From assembly GCF_000276605.1 (NCBI RefSeq), contig NZ_AKJX01000099.1:50967-114966 (forward strand): a stretch of DNA of 64,000 nt, in the 5' to 3' direction. This document shows, piece by piece, positions 9,414 to 18,048 of this stretch. This DNA is from Acidovorax sp. CF316 (GTDB lineage Bacteria; Pseudomonadota; Gammaproteobacteria; Burkholderiales; Burkholderiaceae_C). The position numbers were made by a program, and so were the translations under genes. The stretch's first letter is position 1. Each line of letters starts with the position of its first letter. The notes under the pieces were generated by a model. It worked only from the letters and a program-made list of their open reading frames with translations, searched no databases and was not told where the DNA came from.

Positions 9414-12400
9414 GTGAGCATCTCCACCCCCTTCATCCACCGGCCCATCGCCACCATGCTGCTGACCATCGGCCTGGCGCTGGCGGGGGCGGTGTCGTAC
9501 TTCCTTTTGCCCGTGGCGCCGCTGCCGCAGGTGGACTACCCGACCATTTCGGTCTCGGCCAGCCTGCCCGGGGCCAGCCCTGACACCATTGCCGCCACCG
9601 TGGCCACGCCGCTGGAGCGGGCGCTGGGCGCGATCGCGGGCGTCAACGAGATCACCTCCCGCTCCACGCTGGGCAGCACCTCCATCACGCTGCAATTCGA
9701 CCTGAGCCGCACGGTGGACAGCGCCGCGCGCGACGTGCAGGCGGCCATCAACGCCTCGCGCACGCTGCTGCCCACGGGCATGCCGAGCAACCCGACCTAC
9801 CGCAAGGTGAACCCGGCCGATTCGCCCATCATGATCCTGGCGCTCACGTCGGATTCGCTCACGCGCGGGCAGATGTACGACGCGGCCTCCACCGTCATGG
9901 CGCAAAAACTCTCGCAGGTCGAGGGCGTGGGCCAGGCCTCCATCAGCGGCGGCGCGCTGCCGGCCGTGCGCGTGCAGCTCGACCCGCTGCGCCTGGCGGC
10001 CAACGGCGTCTCGCTGGAGCAGGTGCGTGCGGCCATCACCAGCACCAATGCCAACCGCCCGCTCGGCTCGGTGGAGCGCGAGGACCACTACTGGCAGGTG
10101 ACCGCCAACGACCAGGCCCGCGTGGCGGCCGACTATGCGCCGCTGGTGCTGCGCTGGAAGGACGGCAACGCCATCCGCCTGGCCGATGTGGCCCAGGTCA
10201 CCGACTCGGTGCAGGACGTGCGCAACTTCGGCGTGGCCAACGGCAAGCCGGCCATCCTGCTGCAGGTGTACAAGCAGCCGGGCGCCAACATCCTCGAAGC
10301 GGTGGAGCGCGTGCGCGCGCTGCTGCCGGCGCTCAAGGCCTCCATCCCGGCCGCCATCGACATCGAGATCGTCTCGGACCGAACGCCCACGCTGCGCGCC
10401 TCGGTCAAGGAGGTGGAGCGCGCCCTGGCCATCGCCGTGGCGCTGGTGATCCTGGTGGTGTTTTTGTTCCTGCGCAATGCGCGCGCCACGCTCATCCCCA
10501 GCGTGGCGGTGCCGGTGTCGCTGGCCGGTACCTTTGGCATCATGTACCTGGCGGGCTACACGCTCGACAACCTCTCGCTCATGGCGCTCACCGTGGCCAC
10601 CGGTTTCGTGGTGGACGATGCCATCGTGGTGCTCGAGAACATCATGCGCCACATGGAGCGCGGCAAGACGGCGCTGCAGGCCTCGCTCGACGGGGCGCGC
10701 GAGATTGGCTTCACCGTGGTGTCCATGAGCATTTCACTGATCGCGGTGTTCGTGCCCATTTTGTTCATGGGCGGCATCGTAGGGCGGTTCTTCCGCGAGT
10801 TCGCCATCGTCATGTCGGCCGCCATCCTGGTGTCGCTCCTGGTCTCGCTGACCACCACGCCCATGATGTGCGCAGCCCTGCTCAAGCAGCACCGGGCCCC
10901 CAAGGTGCAGAGCCCGTCCCGCTGGGCGCGTTTTTCGCGCTGGGTCGATCGGCTGCAGGACCGCGCCCTGCGCGCTTACCGCCGCAGCCTGGCCTGGTGC
11001 CTGCGCCACCAGCCCGTGGTGCTGCTGGTGCTGGCCGGCGTGGTGGCCAGCAATGTGTACCTGTACACCGCCATCGACAAGGGCTTCATGCCCGAGCAGG
11101 ACACGGGCCGCATCTCGGGCTTCATCCGGGCCGACCAGGCCACCTCGTTCCAGGCCATGGAGCAGCGGCTGCAGCGCTTTCTGGCCATCGTGCAGGCCGA
11201 CCCGGCCGTGGAGCATGTCACCGGCTTCACGGGCGGCTGGCAGCGCAATGCGGCCATGATGTTCATGTCGCTCAAGCGCGGGCCGGGGCAGGAAAGCTCC
11301 GAGGTGGTGATCAACCGCCTGCGCGAGCAGCTCAAGAACGAGCCCGGCGCGCGTTTGTTCATGACACCCCAGCGCGACATCCGCATCGGCGGGCGGCAGA
11401 GCAGTGCCTCGTTCGACTACACGCTGCAGGCCGACGATATCGCCGAGCTGCGCACCTGGGAGCCGCGCATCCGCCAGGCCCTGTCGCAGCTGCCCGAACT
11501 GGAAGACGTGAACAGCGACGTGCAGGACTACGGCCTGCAGACCACGCTGGTGATCGACCGCGACGCGGCGTCGCGCCTGGGGCTCACGGTGTCGACCATC
11601 GACGCGACCCTGAACGACGCCTTCGGCCAGCGCCAGGTGGGCGTGATCTACAACCCGCTCAACCAGTACCGCGTGGTGATGGAGGCCGCGCCCCAGTACC
11701 TGCAGGACCCCGAGACCCTGCGCAGCTTCTTCTTCGTGAACAACCAGGGCCAGCAGATCCCGCTCACGGCGTTTGCGCGCATCACGCAGACCAACACGCC
11801 GCTGTCGGTCAGCCACGACCGGGGCACGCCGGCCAGCACGGTGAGCTTCAGCCTGGCGCCCGGCGTCTCGCTCTCGCAAGCCACCGATGCGGTGCACAAC
11901 GCGGTGTCCGAACTGGGCGTGCCCGTGGGCATCCGCGGCACCTTCGGCGGCACGGCGGGGGCCTTCCAGGATGCGCTGGCGGGGCAGCCCCTGCTGATCC
12001 TGGCGGCCATCATCACCATCTACCTGGTGCTGGGCATCCTGTACGAGAACCTGGTGCACCCGCTCACCATCTTGTCCACGCTGCCCTCGGCCGGCGTGGG
12101 GGCGTTGCTGGCGCTGATGCTGTTCAAGACCGAGTTCTCGCTGATCGCGCTGATCGGGGTGATATTGCTCATCGGCATCGTCAAGAAGAATGCGATCATG
12201 ATGATCGACTTCGCACTGGTGCGCCAGCGTGGCGGGCATGTGAGCGCCGCCCAAGCCATCTACCGCGCCTGCAACCTGCGCCTGCGCCCCATCCTCATGA
12301 CCACCATGGCGGCCATCTTCGGCGCGCTGCCGCTGGCCCTGGGCCGGGCCGACGGCGCCGAGCTGCGCCAGCCCCTGGGCATTGCCATCGTGGGCGGACT

Positions 12401-12557
12401 GCTGTTCAGCCAGGTGCTGACGCTCTACACCACGCCCGTGGTCTACGTGGCGCTGGACCGCCTGCGCATGGGCGCCCACCGCATGGCGCGCCGCTGGCGC
12501 CGCAGCCACCCGGCGCCATCCGCCGGTGCCGCAGCGGCGTTCCAAGGAAACGATTGA
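9414..12557 (+). CDS. mdtC: RND multidrug efflux permease subunit MdtC
   Basis: A second full-length RND permease (1047 aa), homologous to but distinct from the preceding one, as expected for MdtB/MdtC pairs. The N terminus begins SISTPFIHRPIATMLL, the proton-relay DD lies in [15 protein letters not shown], and KGFMPEQDTG and the C-terminal [12 protein letters not shown] motif are present. The start is GTG at 9414. An ATG 35 bases upstream opens only a 12-codon frame that ends across this start and may couple translation to mdtB. The stop overlaps the next start in TGATG at 12555-12559, so the outer-membrane component is probably translationally coupled. Confidence 0.95.
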   Translation: MSISTPFIHRPIATMLLTIGLALAGAVSYFLLPVAPLPQVDYPTISVSASLPGASPDTIAATVATPLERALGAIAGVNEITSRSTLGSTSITLQFDLSRTVDSAARDVQAAINASRTLLPTGMPSNPTYRKVNPADSPIMILALTSDSLTRGQMYDAASTVMAQKLSQVEGVGQASISGGALPAVRVQLDPLRLAANGVSLEQVRAAITSTNANRPLGSVEREDHYWQVTANDQARVAADYAPLVLRWKDGNAIRLADVAQVTDSVQDVRNFGVANGKPAILLQVYKQPGANILEAVERVRALLPALKASIPAAIDIEIVSDRTPTLRASVKEVERALAIAVALVILVVFLFLRNARATLIPSVAVPVSLAGTFGIMYLAGYTLDNLSLMALTVATGFVVDDAIVVLENIMRHMERGKTALQASLDGAREIGFTVVSMSISLIAVFVPILFMGGIVGRFFREFAIVMSAAILVSLLVSLTTTPMMCAALLKQHRAPKVQSPSRWARFSRWVDRLQDRALRAYRRSLAWCLRHQPVVLLVLAGVVASNVYLYTAIDKGFMPEQDTGRISGFIRADQATSFQAMEQRLQRFLAIVQADPAVEHVTGFTGGWQRNAAMMFMSLKRGPGQESSEVVINRLREQLKNEPGARLFMTPQRDIRIGGRQSSASFDYTLQADDIAELRTWEPRIRQALSQLPELEDVNSDVQDYGLQTTLVIDRDAASRLGLTVSTIDATLNDAFGQRQVGVIYNPLNQYRVVMEAAPQYLQDPETLRSFFFVNNQGQQIPLTAFARITQTNTPLSVSHDRGTPASTVSFSLAPGVSLSQATDAVHNAVSELGVPVGIRGTFGGTAGAFQDALAGQPLLILAAIITIYLVLGILYENLVHPLTILSTLPSAGVGALLALMLFKTEFSLIALIGVILLIGIVKKNAIMMIDFALVRQRGGHVSAAQAIYRACNLRLRPILMTTMAAIFGALPLALGRADGAELRQPLGIAIVGGLLFSQVLTLYTTPVVYVALDRLRMGAHRMARRWRRSHPAPSAGAAAAFQGND

Positions 12558-14011
12558 TGCCTTCGACACTTTTCTTCCCTTCCCCCGCACGCCTGGCGCT
12601 GTCGCTGGCCGTGCTCGCCCTGCTCGGCGCCTGCGCCAACCAGCAGGCCTACGAGCGCCCGGCCATGGACATCCCACCGGCGTTCAAGGAGAGCGGCGCT
12701 GCGGCCCAAGGCCTGTGGCAGCCGGCCCAGCCCGGCGGCGGCGAGGCCGTGCCGGCAGCATGGTGGTCGCTGTATGGCGACGCGACGCTCGATGCGTTGC
12801 AAAAGCAGGCTGCCGCCGGCAACCAGAACATCGCGCAGAGCTTGGCGCGCCTGCGCGCCGCGCAGGCGGCCGTGGCCAGCAGCAGCGCCAGCCTGCTGCC
12901 CAACCTGGGCGCCAGCGCCAGCAGTTCGCGCGCGCGCAGCGGCAGCACGCTGCAGGCCGATGGCAGCAGCAATGCGCGCATCAGCACCAGCCATTCGCTG
13001 GGCTTGAATGCGAGCTGGGAGCTGGACCTGTGGGGCCGCATCTCGGGCACGGTGGACGCTGCGCGCGCCAGCGCCCAGGCCAGCGCCGATGACCTGGCCG
13101 CCATGCGCCTGTCGGTGCAGGCTACGGTGGCGCAGACCTATTTCTCTTTGCGCGCGGCCGAGGCCCAGGCCCGGCTGCTGCGCGAGACGCTGGATGCCTA
13201 TGCGCGCAGCTGGGAGCTCACGCGCAACCGCCAGGCGGCGGGCGTGGCCTCGCTGGCCGACGTGGCCCAGGCCGAGGCGCAGTACAAGGGCACCCAGGTG
13301 CAGCTGCTCGAATCCGAGACCAACCGCAGCCAGCTCGAACATGCGCTGGCCGCCCTGGTGGGCCAGGCGCCCGCGGCCTTCAGCCTGCCGGCCACGGCCG
13401 AGCTGCCGGCCCCGCCACCCGTGCCGGCGCAACTGCCCTCGCAGTTGCTGGAGCGCCGCCCCGACATCGCCGCGGCCGAGCGCCGCGTGGCCGCAGCCAA
13501 CGCACAGATCGGCGTGGCGCGCGCGGCCTTCTTCCCGGCGCTCACGCTGTCGGGCTCGGCCGGCTACCGGGGCTCGGAGCTCTCCAACCTGCTGAGCGCG
13601 CCCAACCTGTTCTGGTCGCTGGGCCCGGCGCTCGCGGTTTCGCTGTTCGATGGCGGCGCGCGCAATGCCGCGGTGGAGTCGGCCCGCGCCAGCAACGAAC
13701 AGGCCGCGGCCGCCTATCGCCAGACCGTGCTCACGGCGCTGCAGGAGGTGGAGGACAACCTCACGGCCGCTACCGCCCTGGCGCAGGAGCAGCAGCTGCA
13801 GGCCGAGGCCCTGGCCGCCTCCCAGCGCGCGCTGGACGTGGTGAACAACCAGTACCGTGCGGGTACCGTGGGCTTTCTCAACGTGATCACGGCCCAGGCC
13901 TCGGTGCTGTCCTCGCAGCGCAGCCTGATCGACGTGAAGAACCGCCGTCTCGCGGCCGTGAACATCCTGCTCAAGAACGTCGCGGGGAACTGGGAGCCGC
14001 TTGCCAGGTGA
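12557..14011 (+). CDS. NodT family outer-membrane efflux lipoprotein (TolC-like)
   Basis: The 484-aa product starts with a lipoprotein signal peptide: hydrophobic residues about 8-24 and lipobox LLGAC, giving a lipid-modified Cys near residue 26. Two copies of the outer-membrane efflux protein repeat follow, with long Ala-rich helices, an ASWELDLWGR motif and a second-half QLPSQLLERRPDIAAAERR motif, both diagnostic of NodT proteins. It would form the outer-membrane channel of the MdtABC pump. Translation starts by an A-base overlap with the mdtC stop. The gene converges with the SnoaL-like gene only 15 bases away, and I see no strong terminator between them. Confidence 0.93.
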   Translation: MPSTLFFPSPARLALSLAVLALLGACANQQAYERPAMDIPPAFKESGAAAQGLWQPAQPGGGEAVPAAWWSLYGDATLDALQKQAAAGNQNIAQSLARLRAAQAAVASSSASLLPNLGASASSSRARSGSTLQADGSSNARISTSHSLGLNASWELDLWGRISGTVDAARASAQASADDLAAMRLSVQATVAQTYFSLRAAEAQARLLRETLDAYARSWELTRNRQAAGVASLADVAQAEAQYKGTQVQLLESETNRSQLEHALAALVGQAPAAFSLPATAELPAPPPVPAQLPSQLLERRPDIAAAERRVAAANAQIGVARAAFFPALTLSGSAGYRGSELSNLLSAPNLFWSLGPALAVSLFDGGARNAAVESARASNEQAAAAYRQTVLTALQEVEDNLTAATALAQEQQLQAEALAASQRALDVVNNQYRAGTVGFLNVITAQASVLSSQRSLIDVKNRRLAAVNILLKNVAGNWEPLAR

Positions 14012-14026
14012 AGCGGTGCGAGCGGC

Positions 14027-14425
14027 TCAGTCCGCGTGGTCGGTGGAGGCCACCACCCGCCAACCCTGGCCGGTGCGCAGCAGGTGGTAGGACTCGCGCC
14101 AGCCGCTGGCCACGCTGCCATCGGCGCGCAGCAACTCCCAGGAAACACTGGCCAGCGCGCTGAGCGTGCCCATGGGTACGACTTGCAGATCGCCGAAGCG
14201 GCACGAGCGGCAGCCCTGGCCATGGTAGGTGGTGAGCACCGCCTGGAAGTAGTCGCCAACTTCCTGCGCTGTATGGAAGGCCCGTACCGCCCCATGTGCG
14301 TCCACGGCGATGCAGGGCACGGCATAGCGCCGGGCCACGAGGGGGCCGTCGAATTCGGCGAAGGCCGCCACGAAGGCATCGAAGAAAGATCGGATCTCGC
14401 CGGTCATGTCAGGGCTCACGGGCAT
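14027..14425 (-). CDS. SnoaL/NTF2-like small protein
   Basis: The 132-aa sequence has the alternating helix-and-curved-sheet pattern of NTF2/SnoaL-like folds. An N-terminal helix (IRSFFDAFVAAFAEFDG) is followed by RRYAVPCIAVD, a middle helix GDYFQAVLTTYH and two terminal strands ending GWRVVASTDH. Members act as isomerases, hydrolases or ligand-binding proteins, and no catalytic residue can be assigned here. The start ATG at 14423-14425 overlaps the end of the nucleotidyltransferase gene by ten bases, and that gene overlaps the LysR gene, so the three genes look like one leftward operon. Confidence 0.7.
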   Translation of the reverse strand: MPVSPDMTGEIRSFFDAFVAAFAEFDGPLVARRYAVPCIAVDAHGAVRAFHTAQEVGDYFQAVLTTYHGQGCRSCRFGDLQVVPMGTLSALASVSWELLRADGSVASGWRESYHLLRTGQGWRVVASTDHAD

Positions 14426-15084
14426 GGATCTCCTCCTGCATTGGGTGCGGGGCCTGCCACCCGGGCCACCGCTTGGCGGATGCTGGCATGCGAGGCATCC
14501 GGGCGCAAGGCGGTCTGCAGTGCCTGCGCCGTCTCGGGATCGTGTGCCTGGAGCCATTGCAAGGCCTTCTTGGGCCCTTCGAACCACTGCTTGCGCAGGG
14601 CGAAGTAGTCCTCCAGCAAGGCCGTCAGCAGCCAGGCGCGGCGGTAGTGGCCCTCGGCATCGCCGCGCTCCATGCGTACTGCCATCTTCCAGGCCCAGGT
14701 GGTGCGCGCGCTGATCTCGTCGGCGAGCAGCGGGGGAGGGCCTTGCGTGAAGACGGAATCCAGCCCCTGCAGGAATCGATCCGCCTCCTGTCCCCGCTGC
14801 AGCAGCACCACGCTGCCGCGCAGCTTGAGCCACTCAGGGCCACGCTGCACCAGCGTTGACTCCGGGTACAGGAATACGTCGAGAAAGGCGCCGTCGATGA
14901 TGCGCGTGTCACGGCCTGTGCTGTCGCGCGCGCCGAAGGCGGCGATGTCGTAGTCGCTGTCCTTGTCCGCGGTGCCAGCGGCCCGTGACCCGTAGAGCAA
15001 CAAGGTGTGGTTGCTGCCATCCCGGGTCAGTTCTTCGCACAGGGTGCGCAGCAAGGGTGTCCAGTGGATGTTCGGTGCGGTCAT
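14416..15084 (-). CDS. Nucleotidyltransferase-domain protein
   Basis: The 222-aa product has the polymerase-beta-type nucleotidyltransferase signature. GS lies at residues 32-33 in LLLYGSRAAGTADKDSDYD, and the metal-binding pair is D44 and D46. A third carboxylate could be the Asp in DGAFLDVFLYPE near residue 69. The C-terminal part is helical with a Trp-rich ALLEDYFALRKQWFEGPKK segment, as in proteins that add a nucleotide to a small molecule or protein. The substrate is unknown; antibiotic adenylyltransferases and MNT-type toxin/antitoxin proteins share this core, but nothing shows which applies. It overlaps the LysR gene by four bases and the SnoaL-like gene by ten. Confidence 0.8.
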   Translation of the reverse strand: MTAPNIHWTPLLRTLCEELTRDGSNHTLLLYGSRAAGTADKDSDYDIAAFGARDSTGRDTRIIDGAFLDVFLYPESTLVQRGPEWLKLRGSVVLLQRGQEADRFLQGLDSVFTQGPPPLLADEISARTTWAWKMAVRMERGDAEGHYRRAWLLTALLEDYFALRKQWFEGPKKALQWLQAHDPETAQALQTALRPDASHASIRQAVARVAGPAPNAGGDPCP

Positions 15085-15992
15085 TCCGTGCTGCCTCCGC
15101 GCGACTGCGCGCCTTCATCAAGCAACCATGTGCGGAAGGCCGCAAACGCCGGCAGGTCCAGCCGGTCGGGCCGGTAGCACAGGTAGTGGCCCTGGTCCAC
15201 ACGCACCGGGCTGCCGCAGGGGCTGAGCAATGCGCCCTCGGCCACTTCCTTTTGCACCAGCAGGGCAGGCACCAGGCCGATGCCCAGGCCGTTGAGTGCG
15301 GCCTGGATCAGGGCCGAGTACTGGGCGAAGCGCGGGCCCGCCAGCGTCTGCACCTCGGGCACGCTGTGCTGGGCGGCCCATTGGCGCCAGGCGGTGGGTG
15401 CGCCCTCATGGTGCAGCAGGGTGTGGCCCAGGATGTCCGTGGGCTGGGTGATGCGGTGGCGCCCCTCGACCAGGCTGCGCGCCACGATGAGCACGAACTC
15501 GCGCCCCGCGATGTACTCCGACACCACGCCCGGCCAGCCGTCGGGGCCATAGCGGATGGCGGCGTCCACCCCGGCGGGGATGCCGTCGCTGGGCTCCAGG
15601 TGGCGGCTGAAGCTCAGCATCACATGGCGGCTTTGCTGGCTGAAGGCCGGTAGCCGCGGGATCAGCCACTTGGTGAGAAAGGTGGGCACGCTGGCCAGCG
15701 TGAGCAGGCCTGCCCCGGCATCGCCCGAGCGCGCCTCGAAGGTCGCCGCCTCGATGGCGCGCAGTCCGCCCGAGATCTTCTGCCAGTACACCCGGCCCTG
15801 GGGCGTGAGCTCCACGCCGCGCCCGTTCTTCTGCAGCAGCTGGCGGCCCAGAAAGGCTTCGAGCCCCGCCACCTGCTTGCTGACCGCGCTGGCCGTGATG
15901 CACAGCGCACCCGAAGCCAGGGTGATGCTCTGGTGGCGCGCCACGGCGTCGAAGGCCAGCAGCTCCTGGATGGTGGGGCAGTCGCGCTTCAT
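15081..15992 (-). CDS. LysR-type transcriptional regulator
   Basis: A 303-aa regulator with an N-terminal winged helix-turn-helix (about residues 5-65: LLAFDAVARHQSITLASGAL, ASAVSKQVAGLEAFLG) and a two-lobed effector-binding domain. The C terminus, GHYLCYRPDR followed by FRTWLLDE, resembles GcvA-type members and the fragment at position 1. It is the first gene of a leftward operon with the nucleotidyltransferase and SnoaL-like genes. It is divergent from the ABC importer whose first gene starts 196 bases away. Such a layout usually means that the LysR protein controls the divergent operon and itself, but this is inference. Confidence 0.92.
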   Translation of the reverse strand: MKRDCPTIQELLAFDAVARHQSITLASGALCITASAVSKQVAGLEAFLGRQLLQKNGRGVELTPQGRVYWQKISGGLRAIEAATFEARSGDAGAGLLTLASVPTFLTKWLIPRLPAFSQQSRHVMLSFSRHLEPSDGIPAGVDAAIRYGPDGWPGVVSEYIAGREFVLIVARSLVEGRHRITQPTDILGHTLLHHEGAPTAWRQWAAQHSVPEVQTLAGPRFAQYSALIQAALNGLGIGLVPALLVQKEVAEGALLSPCGSPVRVDQGHYLCYRPDRLDLPAFAAFRTWLLDEGAQSRGGSTE

Positions 15993-16188
15993 GCCCGGAG
16001 CCCCTTGCGCAGCCCGTCCACGCTAGCGCAGCTTGATGACGTGTTGGCGAAAAACATTTTCCAATGGCTCAAGTGTTGTGTTCCATGATTCACCCATGAA
16101 AGCCGCTGTGTTTCATAAAATTTGGCCATCGCAGCAGCGGGCATGGCCTGACAGTTGTGCATCTGGAAAGTATGCCGGCAATTAGGAC

Positions 16189-16980
16189 ATGGGAGACAAC
16201 AAGGTGATCCGCGGAATTTCACTGGTCTACGGCCTGTACCTGCTGCTGCCCATCGCACTGCTGCTGGTGGGCAGCGTGGGCGGCAGCTGGACGAATACGC
16301 TCCTGCCCAGCGGCATCACCGGCCAGTGGTACCAGGACCTGTGGCTGGACAGCTCGTTCCGCAAGGCCTTCGTGAGCAGCCTGGTGGTGGCGCTGGCGGC
16401 CTGTGCCATCAACACCGTGCTGGCGCTGCCGCTGGCCTATGCGCTGTACCACGGCGCACGGCGCGGCGGAGGCCTGGCGGCGCGCATCGTGAGCGCCATG
16501 CCGGTAGCCGTGCCGGCCATCACCCTGGCCTTCGGCTACATGGTGGTGTTCAACACCGACCTGGCGCCCTGGCTGGGCTCCATGCCGCTGCTCATCGCAG
16601 CGCACGCCATCCTCACGCTGCCCTACCTCACCAACACCTTGCTGGCCGACCTGCGCCACCTGGACCTGCACCGGCTGGAGCAGGCCGCGGCCACGCTGGG
16701 CGCCTCGGGCTGGCAGCAGTTCACGGGCATCGTGCTGCCCAGCCTGCGCCAGAGCCTGCTCAGCGGCCTGGTGATGGTGGCGGCGATCTCGGTGGGCGAG
16801 TTCGGTGTCTCCAACCTGCTCACCAGCTTCCAGAACCGCACCTACCCTGTCGTGCTGCTGCAGGCCTTCTACGGCGCCACGGGCTTTGCCTGCGCCGCCA
16901 CGGTGGTCCTGCTGGTGCTGGCAGGCGCATCGGCCCTGCTGTCGTCCTCCCTCGTCCAAGCCCGCAAAGTCCAGCCATGA
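16189..16980 (+). CDS. ABC importer permease subunit (iron/2-aminoethylphosphonate/polyamine-like)
   Basis: A 263-aa inner-membrane protein with six predicted helices. The permease coupling motif is visible in the second half, EQAAATLGASGWQQFTGIVLP (the EAA loop, about residues 164-184), which contacts the ATPase. The protein belongs to the BPD_transp_1 superfamily that serves Fe3+, putrescine, thiosulfate and 2-aminoethylphosphonate importers. The gene is first in a four-gene importer cluster and overlaps the ATPase start by four bases (ATGA at 16977-16980). The start is the ATG after an upstream region of about 200 bases shared with the divergent LysR gene. Confidence 0.88.
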   Translation: MGDNKVIRGISLVYGLYLLLPIALLLVGSVGGSWTNTLLPSGITGQWYQDLWLDSSFRKAFVSSLVVALAACAINTVLALPLAYALYHGARRGGGLAARIVSAMPVAVPAITLAFGYMVVFNTDLAPWLGSMPLLIAAHAILTLPYLTNTLLADLRHLDLHRLEQAAATLGASGWQQFTGIVLPSLRQSLLSGLVMVAAISVGEFGVSNLLTSFQNRTYPVVLLQAFYGATGFACAATVVLLVLAGASALLSSSLVQARKVQP

Positions 16981-18005
16981 GCCTCGTCCTCGACAACGTC
17001 AGCTACCAGTACCCCGGCAGCACGCACGGCCTGCACGAAGTCTCCCTGGACGTGCGTGCCGGCGAGCTGGTGGCCGTGATCGGGCCCAGCGGCTCGGGCA
17101 AGTCCACCTTGCTCAAGCTGGTGTCCGGGTTGGAAACCGGCCACACGGGCAGCATCGTCTTCGGCGGGCAGGACATGTCGGCCATGCCCGTGCACCAGCG
17201 CCGCATGGGCATGGTGTTCCAGAACTATGCGCTGTTCCCGCACCTCAGCGTGCTCGACAACGTGGCTTACGGCCTCAAGCTGCGCAAAGTGGGTGTGGCC
17301 GAGCGCCACCGGCGCGCGCAGGAACTGCTTGGCATCGTGGGCCTGGCAGGGTATGCGCAGCGTGGCATTGGCCAGCTCTCGGGCGGGCAGCAGCAGCGCG
17401 TGGCGCTGGCGCGGGCCCTGGCCATCGACCCGCAGGCCCTGCTGCTCGACGAACCGCTCTCGGCCCTGGATGCCAGCGTGCGCGGCCACCTGCGCGACGA
17501 GATCCGCGCCATCCAGCAGCGCTTTGGCGCCACCACCTTGCTGGTCACGCACGACCAGGAGGAGGCCCTGGTCATGGCCGACCGCGTGGCCATGCTCAAG
17601 GACGGACGCCTCCTGCAGATCGCCACACCCCGCGAACTCTACGAGCAACCCGCGAGCCGTGCGGTCGCCGAATTCGTGGGCCTGTCCACCATCCTGCCGG
17701 GCAAGGTCAGCGCGCCGGGCCGGGTGGACCTGGGTTTTGCCGAAATCCACGCCCACACCGGCGGCCGGGCCGTGGGCACGACGCTGCACGCGATGGTGCG
17801 CCCCGAGCATGTGCGCGCCGACCCGGCGCCCGGCAGCGTGAACCGATTGGAAGGGCGCACCGGTGCCCAGCGCTACCTGGGCGCGCTTACGCGTTACGAC
17901 TTTGAAGTGCCCGGTGCGGGCAAGCCATTCCTCGCCGAGTCGGCCCTGCCGGCCGCCGAGGCGATTGCCATCGCCCCCGAGCACATCCGCCTTTTGGACC
18001 ACTGA
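16977..18005 (+). CDS. ABC importer ATP-binding subunit
   Basis: A 342-aa ATPase with a complete set of motifs: Walker A GPSGSGKST (about residues 36-44), Q-loop in VFQNYALFPH, signature LSGGQQQR, Walker B LLLDEP, D-loop SALD and switch His in LVTHDQEEA. After about residue 235 comes a TOBE-type regulatory domain. This architecture is shared by FbpC/PotA/PhnT ATPases. It energises import through the two permeases at 16189 and 19149. The ATGA overlap with the upstream permease supports translational coupling. The substrate is not decided by this subunit. Confidence 0.92.
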   Translation: MSLVLDNVSYQYPGSTHGLHEVSLDVRAGELVAVIGPSGSGKSTLLKLVSGLETGHTGSIVFGGQDMSAMPVHQRRMGMVFQNYALFPHLSVLDNVAYGLKLRKVGVAERHRRAQELLGIVGLAGYAQRGIGQLSGGQQQRVALARALAIDPQALLLDEPLSALDASVRGHLRDEIRAIQQRFGATTLLVTHDQEEALVMADRVAMLKDGRLLQIATPRELYEQPASRAVAEFVGLSTILPGKVSAPGRVDLGFAEIHAHTGGRAVGTTLHAMVRPEHVRADPAPGSVNRLEGRTGAQRYLGALTRYDFEVPGAGKPFLAESALPAAEAIAIAPEHIRLLDH

Positions 18006-18048
18006 TTTCTCCCTTACCTCTCCCAACCCGAAACCGAGGAGCCACACC

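Noticed and set aside
16089..16100. TTCA-N4-TGAA repeat between the LysR gene and the ABC importer
   Set aside because: Too short and common to call a LysR site without a conserved partner or comparison with relatives.
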